64,000 nt of DNA. It comes from Metarhizium brunneum (Eukaryota; Ascomycota; Sordariomycetes; Hypocreales; Clavicipitaceae). The DNA lies in assembly GCF_013426205.1 (NCBI RefSeq), contig NC_089422.1:7901001-7965000 (forward strand), written 5' to 3'. Positions 1 through 9,321 of the stretch are shown here, piece after piece; position 1 is the stretch's first letter; each line of letters opens with the position of its first letter. The notes under the pieces are model-generated. The model ran no database searches and was not told where the DNA came from. It saw only the letters and a list, made by a program, of their open reading frames with translations. The position numbers were made by a program, and so were the translations under genes.

Positions 1-50
1 CGAGGGCGGCATTCTATATTCCTTTGTCGAGGGTTGAACCGGCTGCAGCA

Positions 51-1425
51 ATGCGTCGTGCTTGTCTTGTCCTGGGGCTTGCGAGCTTGGCCGAGGTGGC
101 TGTCGCGGGATTGTATCCGGGAATTACGCCCGATAACCACACCTGTGCTCTCGGTACGTGACGCTTGGGCTTCTGCAGCTGCCGTGTCGATTTTGTATTG
201 TGTACATGTTAACAGGTGCGGTGTGAATACTGTAGTCGAGCCGGTGCTTTCTTGCTCGTGCAAAGCGAAGCTCGACAAGGTCGAGGACACGTGCTGCGTT
301 GAGACGTTTGGCGGCCTGTTGGTTAGTTTTGCGCGCCACCAGACCTTGAATGCCTGAATGGAACTCGAGCATCTGACGGAATTGCTTCTCAATAGGTGGC
401 CACTCAACTATGGAGCACCTTCACCGGGCTGGAAGACAAAGGCCAGATCTATCCCAAGAACGACTGGTCCATCCACGGCCTGTGGCCCGGTAAGCAAATA
501 AGCCATCCTCGCGCCTGTGCGGAAAACAGCAGACAGACTCATTTCTAACACTGCACAGATTTCTGCAACGGTACAGCTAGCTTCCCGCACCTCTCTGTTT
601 CCTCCCCACAACCTCTTTCAATAGCATCTAACTCATGTCCAGGCTCGTACACGCAATACTGCGACCTAAGCCGTCAATATGACCCCAAGCCCTCCCCCAA
701 CACCACCAACGGCCAGCCTGGCGGCATCCCCGTCCCAGCATACAAGGGCGAACCCATTGAGACGTGGTTCGGGCCCTACGGCAAGCTCGATCTCCTCGCC
801 TACATGAACAAGTATTGGGTGAGCCAGCTCGACCCTAACTGGGTCTTCTGGGCGCACGAGTTCTCCAAGCATGCCACCTGTTTCTCTACCTTCCAGAAAG
901 AATGCTATGTAAGCACATCGCCTCCCTTGCCCGACAACCACACAAGCCGCCTTGGGCTTGAGCCCCCCCCCCTCCCCGGAGCTCTTGACATTGACTCACC
1001 CCGTGGCACAGGGCCCCAAGGCCGCTGAGCACGACGACCTGTTCGACTTCTTCGAGACAGTCGTCACCTGGCAGCGCCGCCTCCCCTCGTTCCGCTGGCT
1101 CAGCGACGCGGGCATCCGCCCTTCCAACAGGACCAGCTACACCCTCTCTGACATCCGGCACGCTCTGACCAAGGAATTCGGCCAGCAGCCCTTCATTGGC
1201 TGCGGCGGCCCCAAGTACAACGAGACAGAGGCCGGTAAGGGATCAAAGGATAATGGGCGCACGGAAATCAACGAGCTTTGGTATTTCTACCACGTCAACG
1301 GGACGCCTCAGCGTGGCGATGCGGAGAAATTGGATGCTGGCAAGGCGGGTGGCCGGCTGACGACTTGTGCGCAAGCCAAGGGTGCCATCAAGTATTATGA
1401 GCGCACCAAGGGGAGCGAGGAGTGA
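51..1425 (+). CDS. Secreted ribonuclease T2 (six exons)
   Basis: Acid endoribonuclease of the RNase T2 family, which cleaves RNA through 2',3'-cyclic phosphates; probably secreted or vacuolar. Proposed exons are 51-153, 236-321, 396-489, 559-570, 643-908 and 1012-1425, joining in frame to 324 aa. The ATG at 51 gives a hydrophobic signal peptide (residues 1 to about 20, ending AVAG). The Cys-rich N-terminus carries HTCAL and DTCC. The first catalytic segment HGLWP places a His near residue 90; the second, WAHEFSKHATC, supplies Glu 171 and His 175, with Ala where many homologues have Gly in KHGTC. Several N-x-S/T sites suggest glycosylation. Exon 4 is only 12 nt but is needed to build DFCNGSY. 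It lies 379 bp from the convergent SEC62 stop. Family assignment is firm; the exact splice sites are inferred. Confidence 0.93.
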
Positions 1426-1492
1426 CTCCTAGTATAATGAGCTTCTTGGAATGTAAATAAAAGCAAGTTTATTGTGGTTGGAGATGCCATGA

Positions 1493-1494
<2 letters not shown>

Positions 1495-1544
<50 letters not shown>
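1495..1544. repeat. (AC)n-(AT)n compound microsatellite
   Basis: A run of AC dinucleotides (about 1495-1526) passes directly into AT dinucleotides (about 1527-1544). It lies in the 3' flank between the convergent RNase T2 and SEC62 genes. The rest of 1426-1804 is T-rich and holds no gene I can see. Confidence 0.95.
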
Positions 1545-1804
1545 GCAGTTCTCTACGGGTTCGTCACATCAAGCTTGCCCTTTTTTTCTTCTTTTTCTTC
1601 TTTTTTGGCAAACATGACCTTTTATCATGATTCAATTCCTACTCTCCTACTCTGTCAATCTAGAGACAGCTCCTGCTCCTGCATCCACACCAAAAGCATT
1701 GCCTCATCTCTCCAACACAATTAAACGCCATCAGGTCTCCATAGAAATCTTTTTTTTCTTCCACCTGCTCGTCAGCCCGCAACCCGTCCGTCGCCTTATA
1801 CACT

Positions 1805-3108
1805 CTACTCGTCGTCAGCAAGCTCCTCAACCTTGGGAGCTTCGTAGTGCCGTTGCTGGACATTGCCAACATTGATCTGGGTATCAGTGCCTGTAGTTGT
1901 CGCAGTGGTTGGTGCTATCTGACCAGTCGAAGCGGCAAAGGCATTGTTAGGGACTTTGCCCGAAGCGCGGGCTGCGGATTTAGCCTTCTTCTTCTTCTTC
2001 TTGTCGGCGGCAGACTGGGCAATCTGTTAGCATGTCTGGTGTTGCGTCATTTGTCAAGGAGCACGGCCGACTTACCTCATGCCAGGCCCAAACAGGTCGG
2101 AAACTGTCCATAAATGACACATCTTCCCAAAGGTTGGGATACAGCCAGAGACCGGGAGGCACAGCAAAGTATGTAACGCAGAAGAGGATGACACGGAAGA
2201 TAGCCATGAGGAAAAACAGACCCAGGAGACCAAGAAGACCCCAACTAAGGTAGTAGACACCTTGTCGCAGCTTCAGTGGCCACAAGGGATAGAGAACTAT
2301 GATGAAGATCAGGACCAGTGCCAAAGCGGCATACAGCTGGCGCTTCACCTGGCTGCCTTCCCATAGCCACACGTAGTACATGTCGTCACCAGCATCCTGC
2401 TGTTGCTCAATGCGAACGTTCCATTGGCCTTTTGTTCGCTTGGGTTTCTTGCCATTGGGTCCTTCTTCGGGTTCGATCTTGCTGACTCTCAGAGCAAGCA
2501 TGCTTAATGGAAGGAGTTTGAAGGCATTCTCGAGCGATGCCCGGTCCGTGATTTCGGGTAGGAGGGGGTTCTTCTTTCGTGCTTTTTCGTACGCTGGCGT
2601 TTGTAGGGCTCGCAGTGCTCGCTTGACTGCGGAAATCAAGGTTAGCTCGACATGTTTTTTGCAGCTCAACGGCCGACATACCTCTGAACATATCCTTTCG
2701 CTCTCCGTTCAGAATACTCGTACGAGGTTTAAGGTCCTGGCCTTTCAAGAACTTGGCTAGTGCTAGAGCCTTGGGGTTTGGAGGACCAGGAACAATTGGC
2801 TGAGGCTGTCCTTGCTGGTGATTGTGATGGTGGTGTCCGTCGCCGTGATCATGGTTGCAGTGTTCTCCATGAACGTGTTCGCCTGCCTCAGGTTGCTGCT
2901 GCTGCTGCATCATGCGCATTCGTTGCTGCTCCATCGCCTGTTTCTTGATGTGCTCAATGAATTCGGGAACAGTCATCCCGGCCTTTTCAGCATCCTCAGC
3001 AACCCGTCGCTGAATCTCGGCAATCTGCTCAGGCGTGGGACGCTGGCCAGGCATTGGCATGGGAATGCCGCCTTGAGGAGGACCGTTGGGCGGCGGCGGT
3101 GCTGACAT
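1805..3108 (-). CDS. SEC62: Sec62, ER protein translocation subunit
   Basis: Membrane subunit of the Sec62/Sec63 complex that works with the Sec61 channel in post-translational import into the ER. Exons on the minus strand are 3108-2682, 2626-2076 and 2023-1805, giving 398 aa. The central region has the Sec62 hallmark: a helical cytosolic domain (VKRALRALQTPAYEKARKKNPLLPE), then WLWEGSQVKRQ followed by two hydrophobic segments (around LYAALALVLIFIIVLYPLW and LGLFFLMAIFRVILFCV), ending with LWEDVSFMDSFRPVWAWHE. The C-terminal tail has a KKKKKK stretch and an acidic end. The N-terminus is Pro/Gln-rich and carries an unusual His-rich stretch (residues about 77-98). The gene is divergent from MED21, with 454 bp between the two starts. 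Confidence 0.95.
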
Positions 3109-3562
3109 TGTGAATTAGGGCCTGAGCCGCGATTATGTACAACAAAGCGAATGTATCGGTCTTGTAATAAATAAGTAAATGGGAGCGGCAGGTTCAACGC
3201 CGTTCGGAAAAAGTGGTGGAATCAGACGGGAAGGTACTAAGAACAAGGTGAGATGTGGCCCTCTGGCATCATTATTTTACCATGCTCACTGACAACAAGG
3301 TGTTCACTTCCCAAAGCCGGCCCATGGGCGCCTTGGGCTCGTGGGCCGGATCGTCTATTCCCCGTGGTCCGGCAGACGGACTAGCAACTGACAGTGCGCC
3401 GTCACAGTGCATTTTGTCAACTTGCACCTCCAGATGTCAATGCGAAACCAGGCAATCGCAAGTGTCCAATCACTGGCAATCAGCCTCCAAACAACAAGCC
3501 GTGAGCTGCTCTGAACTGCTTTGTCGTGGCCTCGCAATTAATCGCATTCCACCCAGCGCATA
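3109..3562. promoter_or_regulatory. Shared SEC62/MED21 bidirectional promoter region
   Basis: This 454 bp interval separates the start codons of SEC62 (leftward) and MED21 (rightward), so it must hold both promoters and both 5' UTRs. I see CCAAT-like words but no site I would assign to a named factor. Confidence 0.6.
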
Positions 3563-4102
3563 ATGGGCGATCGGTTAACACAGCTGCAAGACGCAGTTGA
3601 CCAGGTATTGCAACCGCCACCGCTGCGTCACCCTGTGGACGTGAACCAACTAACCCTCTGGCACAGCTCGCGCAGCAGTTCGTCGCATGTTTGCATTTCG
3701 TCCAGAGACGGCACGATCTCGAGACGCTTGGTCCAAACGACAAAGTTAGAGACATAAAACAGGAACCTCATCAGAGAGAAGGTGAGGACATGAAGCACAG
3801 CCAGCGCCCAATTGTTGTACGTGGCACTGACGATCTGCGGAGTCGACCCATTGCCTGCGGATGAATTCGCTGCCGGGCTTAAAGAGCTATCGCGTGACCT
3901 GATAATCAAAGAACAGCAAATCGAGGTGTTAATATCGAACCTCCCCGGGCTAGACAACAGCGAACGAGACCAAGAACGAAATATCAAGGACCTCGAGGAG
4001 GACCTGAAGGCGGCAGAAGCGCAACGGCAAGATGCTCTGAAGGAGAGAGATCATATCCTGGCCGAGTTAGACTCTGTTATCCGCAGCGTCCGGCGGCCAT
4101 GA
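3563..4102 (+). CDS. MED21: Mediator complex subunit 21 (Med21/Srb7)
   Basis: Subunit of the middle module of Mediator, where it forms a coiled-coil heterodimer with Med7 and links activators to RNA polymerase II. Exons 3563-3604, 3667-3781 and 3843-4102 give 138 aa. The N-terminus MGDRLTQLQDAVDQLAQQFVACLHFVQRRHDL matches the family, and the C-terminal helix ELSRDLIIKEQQIEVLISNLPGLDNSE followed by a long heptad-rich coiled coil is the strongest signature. The third exon needs the acceptor GCGGAG at about 3842, just after a CACTGAC branch-like word; GAG is an uncommon acceptor triplet. The linker between the two halves is short compared with the Aspergillus proteins I remember. Confidence 0.9.
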
Positions 4103-4337
4103 AGTAATTCCTCGAACGTGTAGGGCCTTGGTGATATTCATTGCATAGCGTGGCGTTGGGGACGATTTTCAACCCATGAGCTCACAGTCGTGGGGTCATG
4201 CCTGGAGATGTTTATGAATGATGAATTATTTTGTTATATGGCATCTATTGTTACGTCCACATCTACGTGAAATATAGACCTTGGCAAGAAAGGTCCAAAG
4301 TTGAACAGGCCCTTGCCTCGACGCTTTATTCCGCTGG

Positions 4338-4353
4338 CTCTCTCTCTCTCTCT
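4338..4353. repeat. (CT)n microsatellite
   Basis: A short run of CT dinucleotides lies in the 3' flank shared by the convergent MED21 and nucleotidase genes. Confidence 0.85.
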
Positions 4354-4385
4354 CTATCCCGGTGGAGAAAAATCACACTCTGCGC

Positions 4386-5287
4386 TCAAACCGGTTTAAA
4401 GAACTGCGGGTAAACGGCTCGCAGTTCACTTAGGTGGCGAATCTGGTACTGCGAAGCTGTCTTTTCAGGTACCGGTAGACCTTCTTCGACCAAATGCGCT
4501 GCAGTCCAGCCGAAATCTCTGGCTTTGGTGCAGTTTAAATACGAATCATCTGCCGGTTATTAGTAAGGGACCTGTCTGCCGATATGGCCTCCAGATATGA
4601 AAGGCGGCGTCCACATACCAACAAAGTAGCAGTCTTTGACGTCGCTGACACCAGCTTCTCGCATGCCCTTTTTGTACATGTCAGGGTGCGGCTTGCAGAT
4701 CAAGGGCATTTGTGAGTAGTCACAGTAGGTGAGACCATCAAAGAGATCCTCAATGCCAAGGAGGCGGACAACCCTCTTGGCATGGGTGACGTAGGCATTG
4801 GTAAAGAGCCAAATCTTGACCTTGGATTTGTCAATACCCTCCAACAGTTTCCGCAGCTCCGGGTCAGGTTTGATAATGTCTTGTAGTGGTAAGGCGTCGT
4901 CGACCTCGGCATTATATTCCAAAGGGTTGATCCGGTGGTGGCGGACAAGGCCTTCAATGGCCAGCCCATAACTAGTGTAGTACTCCTTGTGAAGCCTGAC
5001 AGCTTCCTCCCAGGGAAGGTCAAGGTGTTTAGCAAAGTACTTGTCAATCAGTTCTGCCATCAGGTCCTGGACTTTGGTGCCTTTGGGAAAAGTTAGCACA
5101 TGCGCTGACTCATCGACTATCATGGTCAAAGGCTCACTTCGTGAGTAGAGACAATTGTCAATATCACTTTCAAAGTAAAGATGCCATTAGTCCCCGTGAT
5201 TTCAGTGAGTAATTTCCGTATAATTGCACGTTGCACATACAAGAAAAGCACCGGTTTGCCGGGCCCTGTTCCGTTAACGACAGTCAT
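4386..5287 (-). CDS. SDT1/PHM8-like HAD pyrimidine 5'-nucleotidase
   Basis: HAD-superfamily phosphatase, probably dephosphorylating pyrimidine nucleoside monophosphates as yeast Sdt1 does. Exons on the minus strand are 5287-5241, 5166-5138, 5080-4619 and 4549-4386, giving 233 aa. HAD motif I is FDIDNCLYS, split between exons 1 and 2. Motif II is IWLFTNAYVTHAKRV, the motif III Lys is probably in LICKPHPDMY, and motif IV is FVDDSYLNCTKARDFGW, rebuilt across the last intron. A helical cap (TKVQDLMAELIDKYF through the YYTSYGLAIEGLVRHH segment) sits between motifs I and II, as in the Sdt1 group. Exon 2 is only 29 nt. The gene is convergent with MED21 (283 bp between stops). Substrate specificity is inferred from the family. 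Confidence 0.9.
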
Positions 5288-6840
5288 GGTCTGAATAGGA
5301 TGTGAGGCAGCAGAAAGCGGCGGACGCTGCTGGCAGCTTTTGGGGAGTCGAAACTGATGATTGGGTCGAAGGCGCGGAGAGTAGACAAAACGGCCCAAAA
5401 GACGAGAACCCGTACGCCTCATATGTTGTTGAAGAAGAGAGTATTAGGCCTCGTTTTCGGAGTTGCATGGCGAATGGAGTTTCTGCACGTGTGTTGGTTG
5501 ACTCGGGGTGGACTTGGACCTGCGCCGCGCAGATCAGCGAGTACGGACGGAGGTTAGTAGGGTCAAGGTCCATGTCCCGATGTCCTCTGATAGGATGACC
5601 ACCTGGGCAAAGAAGTCCAGTCCATCCTGGACTGCGCAACGCACTTGATGCGGCGCAGGATTTTAGCCAATAGACTACGTGGGTATACAGGAGCTACATA
5701 TTTAAACCAAAGTTATGTGCCATGTATTATTTTGGCATTGAGACCTTGCCGAAGTTGATTTTCTTGTCAGTGACAGCAGAGTACCACGGTGTACGGAATA
5801 CGGAGTCTACATGAAGTGGCCAGCCCGATGCTAACCAGCTTGTAATAGCCCCACATGCACTATTACACTACAGTGCAGCTGAAGATCAATTTGATATTGA
5901 ATTTGTTACCGAGTACTGACAAGCGCTTTGCGGGCTTAAATGCACATCAGATACTGTGACTGGTAGGTTGAAGTACTTAAAGATAGAGTCTGATGCAACG
6001 CCCCGTATACACATAGATGGAGCTTCCAAGCTACGGAGTACCTACTAGGTACCTGGGTAATAGTCTCTACCTTTTCACCTCTGCCACTCTCGTCGTCAGT
6101 CTTGAACCATCGTTGCCTCGGACCTCATTTGTTCTGTCGCCATTAGCACTGGATATTACGGAGTACGCCTTTCCGAAGAGACAAAAAAAAGAGCAATAGC
6201 TTTCAAATGTGAGGACCCTCAATAAGGATGTATTGTTCCGATCTGAGCCCTAACTCTAAAGATGACAACAGATCTTGGAGGTACTAGTACAAAGTTACTC
6301 CGTAAGTACACCATTTGCCCTTTGAACGAACCAGCTGACCCAAACAGGCTGAACCTTCTTTGGCCTCCCTCCGGCTACTACCAGCTCTTTGCCGCCTCCT
6401 TGTCCCACATGCAAATGGACCCGCATGAAACACTTTAGTGTCTGGAATAGCAGCACCTGACTGGCCTGGAGGGCCCCCTTGCCTCAAGTTACTCAAAGGG
6501 CACCGTCGCAAGAATTTTGCCGGAGCGACACGTGCTCACCGCCCAATTCTTTGGGGTTGTATTCCGTACTTACCCAGCTTCGTCCGGACATCTGATGGTA
6601 TGAGCATTCTTGATTTATTTCTTCTCCCAACTTGTTAATCGGCCATCTACTGCACCCTCGCGCCGCAAATCGCCAGAAAGTTGTTATTACGTCATGGCAA
6701 GCGAATGCCAAGCTCTGTTGAGATTGTCATAGGTGCTTGTACAGGCGCACTTCTGCATTCCTAGTACTCCAAGGAGTTAATCGAGAGACTCGTGGATTGC
6801 CTAGACGGAATCCCGAGTTTGACGCGGTGTGCTGCGCGCA
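5288..6840. other. 1.55 kb gene-free interval
   Basis: No open frame here shows recognisable domain content. The interval holds three exact copies of the recurrent 9-mer TACGGAGTA/TACTCCGTA (6032, 6157, 6296) and several near matches. The rightmost part must include the promoter of the gene starting at 6841. Confidence 0.6.
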
Positions 6841-9321
6841 ATGGCCCAGGCAGAGTCGGTAGCCTACGCGCCCACAGGCGCTGGGCTTTCGTCGACAAAT
6901 TTGTCTTCTGAAGAAATTTTTGAGATTCAGCAGTACAGGAGGATTGTACAACTTCGCGATGCTATTTTGTCTGGCAAACATCCCACGCTGAAGCCACCAC
7001 CAGGGTCGAACACATCGCTAGAACCGTTGTCGCTTCGAAAAACCGCGCTGGAACCGAGATCGGAGGCAAAGCAGACTCGCGGTAGCAATGGCAATGGCGA
7101 TGGCAATGGAGATATCTCCTCCGCTGCTTTTACCCAGCCTAATTCTGGCCCTCCCGAGCTGAACCCAATCTTCCTGGAAAAATCTGAGTCGCTCGTTAGA
7201 GCCGAGCTGCAGATCCAGCGGCAGCGCTTGGAACGCGCCATCAAGGAAGAAGTGGAACAGCGTCGGGCTGCAAAAAATGGCTCGGCAGAGCTCATACCTG
7301 ACCTCGATTTATCTGATGTGCTCTCAAGAGCCCTTGTTTTGGCTCAGACTACATCTGTACCAATCACCCATGGTGAGAACTTGACCGCTAATGCCGAAGC
7401 CACCAGTGATTCTTTGGACGACAGCACTTTTTATTCGTCTCGTCATGACACTCCCGAGTCTCATCTAACCTCACGTATTCGTAATCAATCTGAAGGAATT
7501 CAAACTACTAACTCTCAAGAACTTGATGTTGGAGAAGCCCCTCAACAGGCCAAAAACTTGTCACCAAGGCCTCACGATGATAACGGGGGCACAACGACTG
7601 GAACCTGTCCACCGCAGCTGAACGAGATCAATCATCTTCCGGAGACGGCAAGCGCCTCCAGACCTCCTTTCGCGAGCGTTGTTCCCGGGCTAAACAATTA
7701 CGTCCAGGGAGCCAGCCAAACCAGGAGCAATGTTGCGAGCCAATCTGGAGAGAAAGATCATTTGGACGTGGAGGCAGCTAAGGATCACGAGCCATCGAAT
7801 GCCTCTCATCATGGTAACAATGAACATCTTGACAGCCGCCCACCGTCCCCTCTCGTTCGAAACCATACCTTGCAACCTGTTGCACCACAGCCCACTCACC
7901 CTTCCGCTCTTAGCGCGTTGGCGACTGCGTCGTCGACGGTACATGATACGCCCATAGTTGGTGGCCGAAGCGGTATGGGCACTCTCGCACAAGTTGCCGC
8001 ACTCAGAACCGAATCGAACATCGTAATTAGTCCCGATAGCTCGTCGCAGGGCGGAAAGAAAAAAGGGAAGAAGAAAAAGAAAAGGAAGGCAGACAGGCAA
8101 GCCCCAGAACCGGAGGCAGCTCCATACATCAAGCCTGAACCTAGATCGCCTTCACCGTTGACAGCCCCGTCTTATCTCCGCCCAACCAAGCGCCCTAGGC
8201 ATGAGCAAGAGCCGCCTGTCAACGCCCAGCACGAACCGCGGTATGTTCAGGATGATGGAGTCCAGTACATAACAAGACAGTACAGAGAAGAGCCGATACC
8301 AGTAGGATATGCCAGACCGGCTGCTTACCATCAGCCGCAGCCTGGTGATGTACGGTATCATAGTGGGGAGTACTACGATGTGCGACAGGTCCGTGGTGAA
8401 GATTTAGGGCCTCGTCCAGCACAGGTTGAGCATTCAACAATGTCGTACCCGGCTCGAGCCACGCCCGTCTCAAGATCAATTTCGCGGGTAATGGTGACTG
8501 ATCCCTATCCGGCCCCCTCACGCCAATACCGTGAATATCGTGACGGCCCTCGAATGACTGGTCACACAGAGGGCGACACATTCATCGCACCCTCGAGGTC
8601 AGCCCACACAAGGATATTGGTCGATGCCCATGGCCGTGAGTATATTGAGCCACTCCATCACTCACCATCCCGCATCTCTGCTACTTCCCCTTCCAGGCAT
8701 GGTGAACATGAAGTGCTGTACGAACGCCTACCGCCGCCCCGTGCCGTGTCTCGCCATCCTGCTCCGGGGCCCTATGAAGACGACGGCGTTGTTTACGCAT
8801 CGTCCAACCAAACCTACGTCGTGCCTCGCCGTGTCGTAACACAGCCAGAGTATGTCAGCCATGATTACAGAGACGTATGGAAGAGGGAGACTTCGGCGAG
8901 AGGGCCACCACCTCATGGGGGATTTGTCCAAGTATTAGCTCCGTCAGAGAGAAGATACATTGAAGAAACCTATGGAGGTGGTCAGTCCAGTATGCGTCCA
9001 GTGGAAACCGTTCGATATCAGCTGCCTGCGGAGTATGGGCGTGTTCCTAGTGTCCGACCAGAGGCGCAGGGAACAACAGATTTCAGAGCCAGTGCCCATC
9101 CAGATGGTCACCATGAAGTGCTCCAACCCTATATGAGAGAGTATCGTCCTGGTCAAATCCAAGAGCCCATCGTGCAGCGAGGATTTAGCGCTCGACCAGG
9201 GGATCGTCCTTTAAACGGGCAGACCCGGGCCGGGGAAGAGATTGCATTTATTGAGCGGCCTCGTGGAGCCACTCAGGAGATAGTATATGCGGATGATATG
9301 AGGCGAGAAGTGTATAGATGA
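6841..9321 (+). CDS. Large, mostly disordered protein of unknown function
   Basis: I do not recognise this 826-aa single-exon gene. The ATG at 6841 (CGCGCAATGGCC) is the first methionine in the frame. Near the N-terminus is a short, probably helical segment (SSEEIFEIQQYRRIVQLRDAI, about residues 26-46), followed by another helical, charged stretch (VRAELQIQRQRLERAIKEEVEQRRAA). The middle is Ser/Asn/His-rich and low in complexity. A basic cluster, KKKGKKKKKRK (about residues 405-418), could be a nuclear localisation signal. The C-terminal 400 residues are rich in Tyr, Arg, Pro and Glu, with repeated YRE/YxDxR-type words. There are no membrane segments and no enzyme motif. Codon-level continuity over 2.5 kb argues that it is real; a nuclear role is only inference. 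Confidence 0.75.
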   Translation: MAQAESVAYAPTGAGLSSTNLSSEEIFEIQQYRRIVQLRDAILSGKHPTLKPPPGSNTSLEPLSLRKTALEPRSEAKQTRGSNGNGDGNGDISSAAFTQPNSGPPELNPIFLEKSESLVRAELQIQRQRLERAIKEEVEQRRAAKNGSAELIPDLDLSDVLSRALVLAQTTSVPITHGENLTANAEATSDSLDDSTFYSSRHDTPESHLTSRIRNQSEGIQTTNSQELDVGEAPQQAKNLSPRPHDDNGGTTTGTCPPQLNEINHLPETASASRPPFASVVPGLNNYVQGASQTRSNVASQSGEKDHLDVEAAKDHEPSNASHHGNNEHLDSRPPSPLVRNHTLQPVAPQPTHPSALSALATASSTVHDTPIVGGRSGMGTLAQVAALRTESNIVISPDSSSQGGKKKGKKKKKRKADRQAPEPEAAPYIKPEPRSPSPLTAPSYLRPTKRPRHEQEPPVNAQHEPRYVQDDGVQYITRQYREEPIPVGYARPAAYHQPQPGDVRYHSGEYYDVRQVRGEDLGPRPAQVEHSTMSYPARATPVSRSISRVMVTDPYPAPSRQYREYRDGPRMTGHTEGDTFIAPSRSAHTRILVDAHGREYIEPLHHSPSRISATSPSRHGEHEVLYERLPPPRAVSRHPAPGPYEDDGVVYASSNQTYVVPRRVVTQPEYVSHDYRDVWKRETSARGPPPHGGFVQVLAPSERRYIEETYGGGQSSMRPVETVRYQLPAEYGRVPSVRPEAQGTTDFRASAHPDGHHEVLQPYMREYRPGQIQEPIVQRGFSARPGDRPLNGQTRAGEEIAFIERPRGATQEIVYADDMRREVYR

